DNA of 64,000 nucleotides from Pedobacter segetis (GTDB lineage: Bacteria; Bacteroidota; Bacteroidia; Sphingobacteriales; Sphingobacteriaceae), in the NCBI RefSeq assembly GCF_016623585.1, contig NZ_JAEHFY010000007.1, positions 1-64,000 of the forward strand, given 5' to 3'. The stretch's first letter is position 1. Every line of letters begins with the position of its first letter. Positions 1 to 9,470 of this stretch are shown here, piece by piece. A program made the translations under genes and the position numbers. The notes beneath the pieces were generated by a model, which searched no databases, was not told the DNA's origin, and saw only the letters and a program-made list of their open reading frames with translations.

Positions 1-107
1 ATTTAGTTGTAGTAAACCAAATTTCTCATTTTTGATGCTTACTTTTTTATTCTTTAACTAGCAACTTGAATTAATTATTCTACTAGAAAGAAATTAGAAA
101 AATATTT

Positions 108-857
108 ATGATTCTTACATTAATATTTACTTTGTTAACAACAGGAAGTCAACTTGAACCTAATGATTCTTTAAAAAACCAAAGTTTAGAAGTGTTCTCT
201 CCAAATAAGATTTATGAATTTCAGGCTTCATATATTAATTCTAAAGGTGATACTTTAACTAAAGAGTGGATTGAATTAAAGCCATTTGGTAAGCCATGGA
301 AATTTCAAAAAACACAAACAGCATATATAGTTTATTATCATTTTACAAAAGCAGACTCATTAAAGTTTTTATCCAATTTAAATCCTGTAAGCAAAAATCC
401 AAAAAAACCGAAACCATATTTTTGGTCAAAAACTAGTGGCGAAACTGGTGCGTTGGAAAATGATACTACCCTTTGGATGCATCCATTTAGAGAAAATCAA
501 TACGTTTATACGGAAATCGCTCCCTTTCCAGAGATTAGAAAGAAATTGCTAAAAATTGATGGTGAATGGAAAAATGGTTTAGGTATATATCTTGGTTGGG
601 GAAACTTTAAGGGTAAGGTTTTTAGTACTTATACAGTTTTGAAAAAAGAGAATAGAACTTATGGCAATTTATATTTAAAAGATTGCTGGTTAATTCATGC
701 TGTTGGTAAACATAACAAATTAGGAAAGAGTTATTTAGATTTTTACTATCACCCTGAATACGGTTTTGTAGAAATGAATTATACTTTTTATGATGGTGTT
801 AAGATAAACTTTGTTTTAAAAAGTGTAACAGTAAAGAATAATGAAGTTGCAGATTAA
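108..857 (+). CDS. hypothetical exported protein at the head of a peptide-maturation locus
   Basis: I do not recognise the family. The 249-residue protein begins with a short hydrophobic stretch (about residues 1-13) that could be a signal peptide, though it lacks the usual basic N-terminus. The rest is hydrophilic, rich in aromatic residues and lysine, and looks like an extracytoplasmic beta-rich domain. It lies 18 bp upstream of the ATP-grasp maturase and reads in the same direction, so it is probably co-transcribed with the maturation and export genes. It is too long and lacks a Gly-Gly leader, so it is unlikely to be the precursor peptide itself. A role in the periplasm or envelope is an inference from the N-terminus and the context. 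Confidence 0.6.
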   Translation: MILTLIFTLLTTGSQLEPNDSLKNQSLEVFSPNKIYEFQASYINSKGDTLTKEWIELKPFGKPWKFQKTQTAYIVYYHFTKADSLKFLSNLNPVSKNPKKPKPYFWSKTSGETGALENDTTLWMHPFRENQYVYTEIAPFPEIRKKLLKIDGEWKNGLGIYLGWGNFKGKVFSTYTVLKKENRTYGNLYLKDCWLIHAVGKHNKLGKSYLDFYYHPEYGFVEMNYTFYDGVKINFVLKSVTVKNNEVAD

Positions 858-875
858 ATAAAGAGAATTGGATTT

Positions 876-1838
876 ATGATTCTTATTATTTCTGAACCGG
901 GTGATTATAGCGCTAATTGTGTGATTGAATGGCTGAAAAATTTTGAATGTAATTTTTTAAGAATAGATATATCATACGAGGATTTTAAGCAAATTGAAAT
1001 AAATATTTCAAAATTTATTTGCGAAATTTCGATTAAATTAAAGAAAGGAAAACTTCTAAACTTAAATGAAGTTAGTTTTATTTTTTATAGAAGCGGGGTT
1101 TTTAAAAAGCCATTAAAACATTATAATAATAGTTTGTTACCGCAGAGTTCTTTTAGACTTCATCATAATTTAGAATATAAAACACTGACAGATTTCTTTT
1201 ATAATGAATGTTCGAAAAAATCTATTGGTTATCTTTCAAGTAGCCCACTGAATAAGCTATTGCAATTGCAGGTAGCTTTTGAAGTTGGTTTATCAATACC
1301 AAATACAAAAGTTTGCTCTTTAAAATCAAGTTTGCATAGATTTCAAAATGGCCAACATTTACTAAATAAAGGTATTCAAGAAAATATCATATATCAAAGT
1401 GCTAATAGTACTTATTTTCAAAGAGTTACTGAAATAGATTACCATCAATTATCTGAACAGTTTTATTCATCAATGTTTCAATATCAAATTAACAAGAAAT
1501 TTGAAGTGAGATCTTTCTTTTTGGATAGTGCTTTTTATTCTATTGCAATATTTGATTGTTTTAATCCCTTAAAAACCGATTATCGGGACGGTTATGATAT
1601 TCAAAGTTATTGTCCATTTCAATTACCTCACAGTATTGAAACTAAGTTAAGGAATTTAATGAAAAAATTAAGGTTAATTTCTGGCTCAATAGATTTGATT
1701 TGTAATGAATATAATGAATTTTTCTTTTTGGAGGTTAATACACAAGGACAATATGATTGGGTTTTAAAATATGGTAATTATAACTTACACAAAAAAATAG
1801 CAGAATTTTTATATGAAAAGGAAAAGTACCATAAATAA
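876..1838 (+). CDS. gwsG: ATP-grasp peptide maturase of a grasp-with-spasm system (GwsG-like)
   Basis: This cytoplasmic enzyme belongs to the ATP-grasp ligases that modify ribosomally made peptides, as in the microviridin and graspetide families that form omega-ester or amide links. The opening (MILIISEPGDYSANCVIEWL) is typical of the grasp-with-spasm ATP-grasp subgroup. The C-terminal metal/ATP-binding segment is visible as SGSIDLIC followed by FFFLEVNTQGQYDWV near residues 265-292, with the expected Glu and Asn. The length of 320 aa is normal for the family. The gene is followed by the SPASM-domain partner and a C39 exporter, which is the usual neighbourhood. The substrate peptide is not identified in this window. 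Confidence 0.85.
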   Translation: MILIISEPGDYSANCVIEWLKNFECNFLRIDISYEDFKQIEINISKFICEISIKLKKGKLLNLNEVSFIFYRSGVFKKPLKHYNNSLLPQSSFRLHHNLEYKTLTDFFYNECSKKSIGYLSSSPLNKLLQLQVAFEVGLSIPNTKVCSLKSSLHRFQNGQHLLNKGIQENIIYQSANSTYFQRVTEIDYHQLSEQFYSSMFQYQINKKFEVRSFFLDSAFYSIAIFDCFNPLKTDYRDGYDIQSYCPFQLPHSIETKLRNLMKKLRLISGSIDLICNEYNEFFFLEVNTQGQYDWVLKYGNYNLHKKIAEFLYEKEKYHK

Positions 1839-1983
1839 TTATGAAATAGTTTCAATCTGTATAAGTCATCTTAAAGTTGTTAATTATGGCTTTAAGAATA
1901 AACTCGTTAAAAGGGTTAATAAATTTTATAATGATCATGAATTTATTTCTGAACGATTTTATAAGTCTATAATTAAACTATGA
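1813..1983 (+). CDS. possible 56-residue protein bridging the two maturase genes
   Basis: An ATG-started frame of 56 codons starts inside the last 26 bases of the ATP-grasp gene. It ends in an ATGA overlap with the SPASM-protein start (ATG at 1980, TGA at 1981-1983). The predicted peptide is basic and lysine-rich (starts MKRKSTINNYEIVSICISHL), with no signal peptide and no Gly-Gly motif. Its end-to-start coupling suggests it is either translated or serves to couple translation of the downstream maturase. It could be an unrecognised small partner, or simply an open frame in AT-rich DNA. I do not know any homologue. Confidence 0.4.
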   Translation: MKRKSTINNYEIVSICISHLKVVNYGFKNKLVKRVNKFYNDHEFISERFYKSIIKL

Positions 1984-2936
1984 ACCTATTTCCTAGTCAC
2001 TGTGTAGTTAATGGCTTTAGAAACACAGTTATTCAAAACCTTGTTCAAGGTAAATTTGAAGTAGTTAATAATGAAGATTTAAAAATTCATTTGTTACCTG
2101 AATTGCCTTTTTTAATTAATATCCCATCTCCAACATATGATATTTATGAATCACCCTCAATAATTACTAATGCAATTATTGAGGTTTCAATTTCTAACAA
2201 TCTCATCAAAAAGAAGAATCTAAATTTATTATTAAATATATTGGAAGGCTGTTTATGCAAGCATATTGTCGTAAGATTCACCACTTTTATTGATAATCAC
2301 AGACTTTTAATACTATTTAAAGAATTTAAAAAATATAATATTCATTCTGTTTGTATTTTACTAAACTACCATAAAGAATATTATAATAATGATTTTGCTA
2401 ATGCTATCAAATATTCGGGTTGCATTTATACTTGTATATTCTTTAAAAGTCCTTTTGAAAAAAATTTGGAGAATTTAATTCATTTTACCAAATCAGAATA
2501 TAAAATAACTTATAATAAAGTTTTAACAGAATTTAATTCAAATATCCCTCTTTATTTAGAAGCTCAAAAATTCAATACTTATTTCAATAAAAAGGTCTTC
2601 ATTAGTGAAACTGGTCAGATTAAGAATGCACCAGAATGTTCCCAGTCTTTTGGGAATGTTACAAATTTGAAATCTCTAAACGATTTAAAAGAAATAGTTG
2701 AAGATACAGAGTTTCAAAGATTTTGGAAGGTAAAAAAAGATAGTTGTGATATTTGTCAAGATTGTGAGTTTAGATACATGTGTGTAGATAATCGGATACC
2801 AATTATTAGGGACGATAGGACAGCTTATTTTGAAAAGGAATGTAATTATAATCCTTATATAAACAAGTGGAGGGGTGAAGAAAATTATCTTTCACTTGCT
2901 GATTTAGGTATCTTTTTAAATAACTCGAATTCTTGA
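1980..2936 (+). CDS. gwsS: SPASM-domain peptide maturase of a grasp-with-spasm system (GwsS-like)
   Basis: The C-terminus carries a SPASM-type cysteine cluster (CDICQDCEFRYMC near residues 258-270, and a further Cys about 20 residues on) that would bind auxiliary iron-sulfur clusters. The N-terminal pattern (NLFPSHCVVNGFRNTVIQN) fits the grasp-with-spasm partner protein. No CX3CX2C radical-SAM motif is visible: the nearest, CIYTC around residue 141, lacks the third Cys. The protein may therefore be a partner or recognition factor rather than a full radical-SAM enzyme. The ATG at 1980 is supported by family similarity and by the ATGA overlap with the preceding small frame. It is 318 aa and is followed 38 bp later by the exporter. 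Confidence 0.82.
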   Translation: MNLFPSHCVVNGFRNTVIQNLVQGKFEVVNNEDLKIHLLPELPFLINIPSPTYDIYESPSIITNAIIEVSISNNLIKKKNLNLLLNILEGCLCKHIVVRFTTFIDNHRLLILFKEFKKYNIHSVCILLNYHKEYYNNDFANAIKYSGCIYTCIFFKSPFEKNLENLIHFTKSEYKITYNKVLTEFNSNIPLYLEAQKFNTYFNKKVFISETGQIKNAPECSQSFGNVTNLKSLNDLKEIVEDTEFQRFWKVKKDSCDICQDCEFRYMCVDNRIPIIRDDRTAYFEKECNYNPYINKWRGEENYLSLADLGIFLNNSNS

Positions 2937-2974
2937 ACCCTACAAATTATAGCAAATTGCTTATTACTTGTTAA

Positions 2975-5203
2975 ATGATAAAAAACTGGAAATCATATAG
3001 ACAGGTTGAAAGTAAAGATTGTGGACCAGCTTGCCTAAAAATGATTTTGAAGCACTATGGTAAAAATGTTGCTCTCCCGACTATAAGGGCTTATAGCGAA
3101 ACTACTCGAAATGGATCTAATTTAACTGGAATTAGTGATGCCGCAGAAAAATTAGGTCTCAGAACATTAGGTATATCAATCAATTTTGAGAAGTTTATTA
3201 AAGAAGCACCATTACCTAATATTGTTCATTGGGAAGGGAATCACTTTGTAGTAGTTTATAAAATTAAAAATAATAAGATTTTTGTTGCCGACCCTGCCCA
3301 AGGGTTAATAAAGTATGAACCAAAAGAATTTGTAAATAAGTGGATTGGCGAAAATTTAGCCGACACTACAATTAGAGGGGTTGTATTACTATTAGAGCCA
3401 ACGATTTCATTTAAACAGCAAGACGAAAATGAAAATGAAAAAAATTCCGGCTTTAAGTTTTTAGGGATATATTTTATTCGTTATAAGCGGTTCTTCTACC
3501 AGCTTTTTTTTGGTTTAATTGCAACAAGCCTTCTGCAAGTTTTAGTCCCTTTTTTAACTCAAAGTATTGTAGATGTTGGAATTAAAAATCAGGATATAAA
3601 TTTTATATATCTTATTCTTGCAGCGCAGTTATTTGTTTTTATTGGTAAATCAAGCGTTGAGATAATAGGAGGGTGGATTCTATTACACTTGAGTACTCGC
3701 ATTAATGTCTCCCTAATTTCTGATTTCTTTTTGAAATTGATGAAATTACCAATTAGTTATTTTGATACAAGATTGACAGGGGATATTTTACAACGTATAA
3801 ATGATCATCACCGTATAGAACAACTATTAACTTCAACTTCGTTAAGTACACTATTTTCAATGGTTAACTTGTTAATCTTTGGGGTTATCTTGGCTTGGTA
3901 TAATTTAACTATTTTCTTAATTTTTCTTATAGGTTTCTGTTTGTATTTTTTTTGGATTTTCATTTTTTTAAAGAGAAGGAAAAAGCTTGATTATCAAAGA
4001 TTTTCGCAAATCAGTGTAGAGCAAAGTAAAGTAATTGAAATTATTAGCGGGATGCAAGAAATTAAATTAAATAATGCTGAACAACAAAAACGCTGGGGTT
4101 GGGAATATCTGCAAGCAAAGCTGTTTCAATTGGAGGTAAAAAGTCTTCAGTTAGATCAAGCTCAATCAATTGGTTCAAATTTTATCAATGAGCTAAAAAA
4201 TGTAATAATTACAGTATGTGCAGCAACACTGGTTATTCACGGACAACTCACTTTGGGTATGTTATTAGCTATTAGTTATATTACAGGACAACTTAACGGA
4301 CCAATACTTCAGTTAGTTGGGTTTACTCACTCTTTACAAGATGCTCGGATTTCTTTAGATCGATTATCTGAAATCCATAATAAAGATGACGAGGAAATTG
4401 AAGATCAACCAAAAATATCTGAATTAAATACTAATCAAGATTTGATTTTTAACAATGTTTCTTTTCGTTATTTAAGCTCACCAGAATTTGTTCTGAAGAA
4501 CATTAGTTGCATTATCCCAGCAAAGAAGGTAACTGCTATTGTGGGTAGCAGTGGAAGTGGAAAAACAACTCTTTTGAAATTATTACTAAAATTTTATGTG
4601 CCCACAGAGGGTAATGTTTTAATTGGTAGTACTAACCTAATTAATGTTAGTCATAAATTTTGGCGTTCTTTATTTGGTGCTGTAATGCAAGAGGGCTTTA
4701 TCTTTAATGATACCATTGCTAAAAATATCGCAGTAGGTAAGGATGAAATTGATTATTTAAGGTTGTTTGAGGCAATTAAAGTTGCGAATATTCAAGAATT
4801 TGTAGAGAGCCTTCCCCAAAACTACAATACTAAAATAGGTTCCGAAGGAATAGGGATGAGTACAGGTCAAAAACAACGTTTAATAATAGCTAGAGCAGTA
4901 TATAAAAACCCTGATTTTTTATTTTTTGATGAAGCAACTTCTGCACTTGATGCAAATAACGAAAAAATCATTATGCAGAATCTAAATCAATTTTACAAAG
5001 GAAAAACATGTATTATAATTGCTCACAGATTAAGCACAGTTAAAAATGCAGACCAAATTTTAGTGATGAATGATGGTAAAATAATTGAGACAGGCACTCA
5101 CAAAACCCTAATTGCTCAAAACGCAAATTATTTTGAATTAGTTAAAAATCAATTACAATTAGAGAACCTAGCTTCTATCACAATAGAAACAAATAATGCC
5201 TGA
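2975..5203 (+). CDS. peptidase-domain (C39) ABC exporter of a peptide product
   Basis: This 742-aa inner-membrane protein cuts a double-glycine-type leader and exports the peptide. The N-terminal C39 peptidase has the oxyanion Gln10, catalytic Cys16 (QVESKDCGPACLKM), His in HFVVVYK near residue 90 and Asp in VADPAQG near 105. A type-1 exporter membrane domain follows (about 160-460). The ATPase domain has Walker A GSSGSGKTT near residues 523-531, Walker B FLFFDEATSALD and the H-loop IIAHRLST. The ABC signature reads MSTGQ rather than the usual LSGGQ. It overlaps the HlyD gene by 8 bases and follows the maturase genes, so it is the dedicated exporter of this locus. Confidence 0.92.
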   Translation: MIKNWKSYRQVESKDCGPACLKMILKHYGKNVALPTIRAYSETTRNGSNLTGISDAAEKLGLRTLGISINFEKFIKEAPLPNIVHWEGNHFVVVYKIKNNKIFVADPAQGLIKYEPKEFVNKWIGENLADTTIRGVVLLLEPTISFKQQDENENEKNSGFKFLGIYFIRYKRFFYQLFFGLIATSLLQVLVPFLTQSIVDVGIKNQDINFIYLILAAQLFVFIGKSSVEIIGGWILLHLSTRINVSLISDFFLKLMKLPISYFDTRLTGDILQRINDHHRIEQLLTSTSLSTLFSMVNLLIFGVILAWYNLTIFLIFLIGFCLYFFWIFIFLKRRKKLDYQRFSQISVEQSKVIEIISGMQEIKLNNAEQQKRWGWEYLQAKLFQLEVKSLQLDQAQSIGSNFINELKNVIITVCAATLVIHGQLTLGMLLAISYITGQLNGPILQLVGFTHSLQDARISLDRLSEIHNKDDEEIEDQPKISELNTNQDLIFNNVSFRYLSSPEFVLKNISCIIPAKKVTAIVGSSGSGKTTLLKLLLKFYVPTEGNVLIGSTNLINVSHKFWRSLFGAVMQEGFIFNDTIAKNIAVGKDEIDYLRLFEAIKVANIQEFVESLPQNYNTKIGSEGIGMSTGQKQRLIIARAVYKNPDFLFFDEATSALDANNEKIIMQNLNQFYKGKTCIIIAHRLSTVKNADQILVMNDGKIIETGTHKTLIAQNANYFELVKNQLQLENLASITIETNNA

Positions 5204-6482
5204 AAATAATAACTTATCTCAAATTCGGTCTGAAGAAATTCAAGATATTCTTTCTAAGATTCCAACCTGGATGATAAGATGGGGTAGTTTTCTTATTCTA
5301 GGATTAATTTGCTGCGTATTATTTTTGAGTTGGCTTATTAAATATCCAGATGTCATCAGTGGTAAAGCAGTTTTTACAACGTCAAATGAACCTGCCTACC
5401 TTTATCCAAAAATAAATGGAAATATTACTAATATATTTGTACGTGAAAATCAGTTTGTGAAAAAAGGGCAAATAATCTCTGAAATAGACAACAATGTGCA
5501 AAAAGAGCAGATTGACTATCTAAATAAAAAATTAATGGAGATTGATTCTTTTCTTAAAAAAGACGGTTCAACTAATTTGGAATTTGAAAAAGAAGATGTA
5601 ACCTTAGGATCAATTCAACAAGATTATAATATTTTAAAAAGTAATATATATGATTTTAAACAATCAAAGTCACTCTATTACGATGAATCAATTGGTTTAG
5701 TAAAAAAAAATCTAAATACATATAGTAGTTTAGTTAAAATAAATAAACAAAAATTATTAATAGCGGAAAAAGAGCTCAAGAATATATCGCAGATTTTTGA
5801 AAGGAATCAAAGACTTTATAAAGAAAAAGTAATCTCAAATTTAGAATTAATTACAAAAGAAAGTAATTTGAATCAGCAATTAACTATTGTTGAAGGTTTA
5901 AAACAAGATTTATTGGAAAATCAATTAGCTTTGAATGATCTAGAAGGTCAATATAAAAAGCAAATTTTTGAAAGAAGTGAATCAAATAGAAAGCTAAAAG
6001 CATCTATTCTTTCAGAAATGAAAATCGTTAGAAATTTTATTGAAAGTTGGACTAAAAGCTACACATTTTCCGCTCCTATAGATGGCAAAATTTTCTTTAC
6101 AGAAAAGTTTTCTGTGGGCTTCAATGCAACTACTGATAAAGCTCTATTTGTAATCATACCCAATGACAGTAAGTTATTGGCAAAAGTGAAAGTATTATCC
6201 ATAAAATATGGGAAAATTGAAAAGGGTCAGAAAGTAAGATTTGAATTAGATAATTATCCTTACCAGGAATACGGTTATATTTATGGTGTTGTAAAGGATA
6301 AAAGTACTGTACCAATAGCTAATGAGTATGAATTAATTGTTGACCTTAATAATGATCTTAAAACATCGTATGGTTTGAAATTAATATACAAACCTAATAT
6401 GTTAGGTTCCGCTAATATAATTGTAGAAAATCAGCGTCTTATCGAAAAATTACTATATTTCCTTAGGAGGTCTTATAATTAA
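5196..6482 (+). CDS. HlyD-family periplasmic adaptor of the peptide exporter
   Basis: This 428-aa protein is a membrane-fusion protein that links the C39 ABC exporter to an outer-membrane channel. One membrane helix lies near residues 27-50 after a short cytoplasmic start. It is followed by a split biotinyl-lipoyl-like domain (FVRENQFVKKGQIISEID, then YTFSAPIDGKIFF) that flanks a long lysine- and glutamate-rich coiled coil (about 105-280), and a C-terminal beta-barrel region. Its start lies within the ABC gene, which implies translational coupling. No TolC-type gene is present, so the channel must be encoded elsewhere. It is paralogous in organisation to the adaptor at 49.7 kb. Confidence 0.88.
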   Translation: MPENNNLSQIRSEEIQDILSKIPTWMIRWGSFLILGLICCVLFLSWLIKYPDVISGKAVFTTSNEPAYLYPKINGNITNIFVRENQFVKKGQIISEIDNNVQKEQIDYLNKKLMEIDSFLKKDGSTNLEFEKEDVTLGSIQQDYNILKSNIYDFKQSKSLYYDESIGLVKKNLNTYSSLVKINKQKLLIAEKELKNISQIFERNQRLYKEKVISNLELITKESNLNQQLTIVEGLKQDLLENQLALNDLEGQYKKQIFERSESNRKLKASILSEMKIVRNFIESWTKSYTFSAPIDGKIFFTEKFSVGFNATTDKALFVIIPNDSKLLAKVKVLSIKYGKIEKGQKVRFELDNYPYQEYGYIYGVVKDKSTVPIANEYELIVDLNNDLKTSYGLKLIYKPNMLGSANIIVENQRLIEKLLYFLRRSYN

Positions 6483-6527
6483 ATTTATAAAATTTAGAGC
6501 AACCAAAATTATATTCAACTTTTAAAA

Positions 6528-8762
6528 TTAATATCCCTTTAAAGCAGGCGTTTCCGTTTCAGAATCAAATCTTATCACTTCTGTAATGCCTTTTACGTGT
6601 TTGATTTTTTCTATTAAATTATCCAAATGATGGGTATCGTTCACATAGATCATAATTGTGCCGTTAAAAATACCCTGATTAGAATCTACCGTGATCGATC
6701 GCATATTAACCTTAAAATCGTTAGAGATTACCTGGGTAAGGTTGTTGATCAAGCCAACTTCATCTATGCCGGTAATGCGCAAACCTGTTAAAAACGCCAG
6801 TTGTTTTTGGCTTGTCCATTTCGCCTTTATAATCCTGTAGCCAAAGCTCGACATCAATTTTGTGGCATTTGGGCAATTGGTGCGGTGTATCTTTATTCCA
6901 TCAGAAACGGTTACGAAACCAAAAACATCGTCCCCAGGAATTGGATTGCAGCAGTTAGAAAGCGTATAATCTATCTTTTGCAAATCTTCGCCAATTAAAA
7001 GAATATCGCTATCCTTGGTTTTAACCTGTTTGATCAGTCTTTGTATCTGATCATCGTCTGATTCTGAGACGGGTTTCTGTTCGATGATTTTCTCAGATGC
7101 GGCAAACTCTTTTAAATCTTTTAGATCTATCAAACCTTTGGCAACGTTGTAAAAAACATCTTGTGTAGAACCGAGTTTGAAAAAGTAGCTCAGCTTTAAG
7201 ATATTATCCGTATTGTAGGTTATCTTTAATGATTTTAGCTTACGTTCTAAAATCTCTTTACCGTCTTCGGCAATTTTTCTACGTTCTTCTTTTAATGATG
7301 ATTTTATTTTCGCCTTTGCCTTTGCGGTAACCACAAAGTTGAGCCAATCTTCTTTGGGGGCTTGTTTGCCAGAAGTGATTACCTCTACTTGATCGCCATT
7401 TTGCAGTTTGTAAGAAAGCGGTACCAGTTTGTGGTTTACTTTTGCACCAATACATTTTGCGCCCACATCAGAGTGGATCTCAAAAGCGAAATCCAAGGCG
7501 GTGGCATCTATTGGGAGCTGTATTAAATCGCCCTTTGGCGTAAAGATAAAAATCTCATCAGAGAAGAGGTTCATTTTAAACTCATCCAAAAAGTCTAGGG
7601 CGTTTGCTTCGGGGTTGCTCAACATTTCCCTTACTTTGTTTACCCATTGGTCTAAACCGCTATCGCTAGAAGATTCTTTATATTTCCAGTGTGCCGCAAA
7701 ACCTTTCTCGGCAATCTCGTTCATCCTTTGCGTACGTATCTGTACTTCTACCCATTGCCCTTTTGGGCCCATTACTGTGGTATGTAAAGATTCGTATCCA
7801 TTTGCCTTCGGCGATGATATCCAATCCCTTAGCCTATCCGGGTTAGGGCGGTAAAGATCGGTAACTATGGAATAGGCCTTCCAAGAATCTGATTTCTCAT
7901 TTTCTGGCAAACTATCCAAAATGATCCTGATGGCAAAAAGATCGTAAACCTCTTCAAACGGGATGCCTTTTTTCTTCATCTTATTCCAGATAGAATGGAT
8001 TGATTTTGGCCTGCCAACAACACTGGCCTCTAAATCAAGGTCTTTTAAGATCCGATCAATTGGCCCAACAAATTCTTTTATAAAATGCTCGCGTTCTGCT
8101 TTTTTCTCGTTTAGTTTGGTGGCGATAAATTTATAGGTCTCTGGCTCCATGTACTTCATAGAAAGATCTTCCAATTCAGATTTGATCGCATATAAACCCA
8201 AACGGTGCGCCAAGGGTGCGTATAGATAAACAGTTTCTGAGCAAATTTTTAGCTGCTTATCGCGAGGCATAAAAGCCATTGTCCTCATGTTGTGCAAACG
8301 ATCGGCAAGTTTTATTAAAATAACCCTCACATCATCCGCAAGGGTAAGCAGCATTTTTCTAAAATTTTCTGCCTGTATAGAGCTATTGGCATCAAAAACA
8401 CCAGAAATCTTGGTTAAGCCGTCAATAATTTTAGTTACCTTTTTACCAAATTCTCTCTCAATATCTTCTAAGGTGATGTTTGTATCCTCTACTACATCAT
8501 GCAAAAGGGCGCAAACAATAGAGGTGGTTCCCAAGCCTATCTCTTCGGCAGCAATTTGGGCAACAGCAATAGGATGGTAGATATATGGCTCGCCAGACTT
8601 TCTGCGCATATCCTTATGGCTCTCTACCGCCATATCAAAAGCCATCCGTATCATCTTTTTATCGCCCTTTTTTAAGGTTGATTTGCAGGCCTTTAGCAAA
8701 GCCCTGTATCTTTTCAAAATTTCCGATTTTTCAGCCTCTATATCAATTATATAATCTTTCAT
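6528..8762 (-). CDS. rsh: bifunctional (p)ppGpp synthetase/hydrolase (RelA/SpoT family)
   Basis: This cytosolic enzyme makes and degrades the stringent-response alarmone. Domain order is complete for a long Rsh protein (744 aa): N-terminal HD hydrolase with His63 and HDVVEDT near residues 88-94; synthetase with GRPKSIHSIWNKM and NGYESLHTTV; TGS domain (EIFIFTPKGDLIQLP); a zinc-finger-like Cys segment (NCCNPIPGD); and a C-terminal ACT domain. Both active-site regions look intact, so a bifunctional enzyme is expected. It is convergent with the peptide locus and divergent from the DUF4294 gene. Confidence 0.95.
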   Translation of the reverse strand: MKDYIIDIEAEKSEILKRYRALLKACKSTLKKGDKKMIRMAFDMAVESHKDMRRKSGEPYIYHPIAVAQIAAEEIGLGTTSIVCALLHDVVEDTNITLEDIEREFGKKVTKIIDGLTKISGVFDANSSIQAENFRKMLLTLADDVRVILIKLADRLHNMRTMAFMPRDKQLKICSETVYLYAPLAHRLGLYAIKSELEDLSMKYMEPETYKFIATKLNEKKAEREHFIKEFVGPIDRILKDLDLEASVVGRPKSIHSIWNKMKKKGIPFEEVYDLFAIRIILDSLPENEKSDSWKAYSIVTDLYRPNPDRLRDWISSPKANGYESLHTTVMGPKGQWVEVQIRTQRMNEIAEKGFAAHWKYKESSSDSGLDQWVNKVREMLSNPEANALDFLDEFKMNLFSDEIFIFTPKGDLIQLPIDATALDFAFEIHSDVGAKCIGAKVNHKLVPLSYKLQNGDQVEVITSGKQAPKEDWLNFVVTAKAKAKIKSSLKEERRKIAEDGKEILERKLKSLKITYNTDNILKLSYFFKLGSTQDVFYNVAKGLIDLKDLKEFAASEKIIEQKPVSESDDDQIQRLIKQVKTKDSDILLIGEDLQKIDYTLSNCCNPIPGDDVFGFVTVSDGIKIHRTNCPNATKLMSSFGYRIIKAKWTSQKQLAFLTGLRITGIDEVGLINNLTQVISNDFKVNMRSITVDSNQGIFNGTIMIYVNDTHHLDNLIEKIKHVKGITEVIRFDSETETPALKGY

Positions 8763-8846
8763 TCAATATTATGTCTTTAAAATCGTTCGATAAATAAAAT
8801 AACGAATTTAGGGTTACTTATTACTAATTTATTAATAAATAAGGTA

Positions 8847-8854
8847 TAAATTTG
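8847..8854 (+). promoter_or_regulatory. -7 promoter box (TAAATTTG) of the DUF4294 gene
   Basis: The box matches the Bacteroidota -7 consensus TAnnTTTG exactly and sits 12 bp before the ATG at 8867. It leaves almost no 5' leader. No clear -33 TTG box is seen at the standard spacing. Confidence 0.5.
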
Positions 8855-8866
8855 TATATTATTACG

Positions 8867-9466
8867 ATGAAATCGAAAGCTTTATTTCTTTTTTGTGCAT
8901 TCATTTTTACGGCTATGCTTAGCAGGGCCCAGGTTGCTTATGGCCCTAAAGATACCATTAGGGTGGCCACAACCAATTACAACGGAGAAATAATCCCTTG
9001 GGTGGTAATTGGGGAGGTTACCGTTATTGATAAAAGAACATTCAAATCTAAGGAAGATTTTGACAATTACAGAAGATTAAGGTATAACGTATTGAAAGTT
9101 TTGCCCTATGCAAGGTTTGCAGGGCAAAGGTACAGGCAATTAGAAAGGGATTTAGCTTTAACCAACGATAAAAGAAAACAAAAAGAGCTGATTAAAAGTT
9201 GTGATAAGGAAATAAAGGACTTGTTTAACGATAAAATTAAAAACCTTACCATTTCGCAAGGAGAGATTTTGATCAAATTGATTGATAGGGAAACTAATAA
9301 TAGTAGTTTTGATCTTGTGAAAGATTTAAAAGGGAATGTCCCTGCTTTTTTGATGCAGTCTGTAGCAAAAATTTTTGGCCACGATCTTAAAACAAAATAC
9401 GATGTTGACCAAGATATGGAAATAGAAGGTATTATCCACTCTGTAGGATATTACAGTTACCAATAA
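8867..9466 (+). CDS. DUF4294 exported protein
   Basis: This is a conserved Bacteroidota protein of unknown function. A clear signal peptide (MKSKALFLFCAFIFTAMLSR followed by AQ) suggests export with cleavage before the Gln. The mature part has the family's KRTFKSKEDFDNYRRLRYNVLKV-type basic helix and a charged helical C-terminal half. I chose the ATG at 8867 instead of the TTG at 8852 because the -7 box ends at 8854 and the signal peptide begins at 8867. The glutathione peroxidase gene follows after 4 bp. Confidence 0.8.
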   Translation: MKSKALFLFCAFIFTAMLSRAQVAYGPKDTIRVATTNYNGEIIPWVVIGEVTVIDKRTFKSKEDFDNYRRLRYNVLKVLPYARFAGQRYRQLERDLALTNDKRKQKELIKSCDKEIKDLFNDKIKNLTISQGEILIKLIDRETNNSSFDLVKDLKGNVPAFLMQSVAKIFGHDLKTKYDVDQDMEIEGIIHSVGYYSYQ

Positions 9467-9470
9467 AATA

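Noticed and set aside
1980-2936. Complete radical-SAM enzyme
   Set aside because: The SPASM cysteines are present but no CX3CX2C motif is, so only the SPASM-partner role is claimed.
7429-7854. 141-codon plus-strand frame inside the RelA/SpoT gene
   Set aside because: It is the complement of a highly conserved gene and shows no protein family features of its own.
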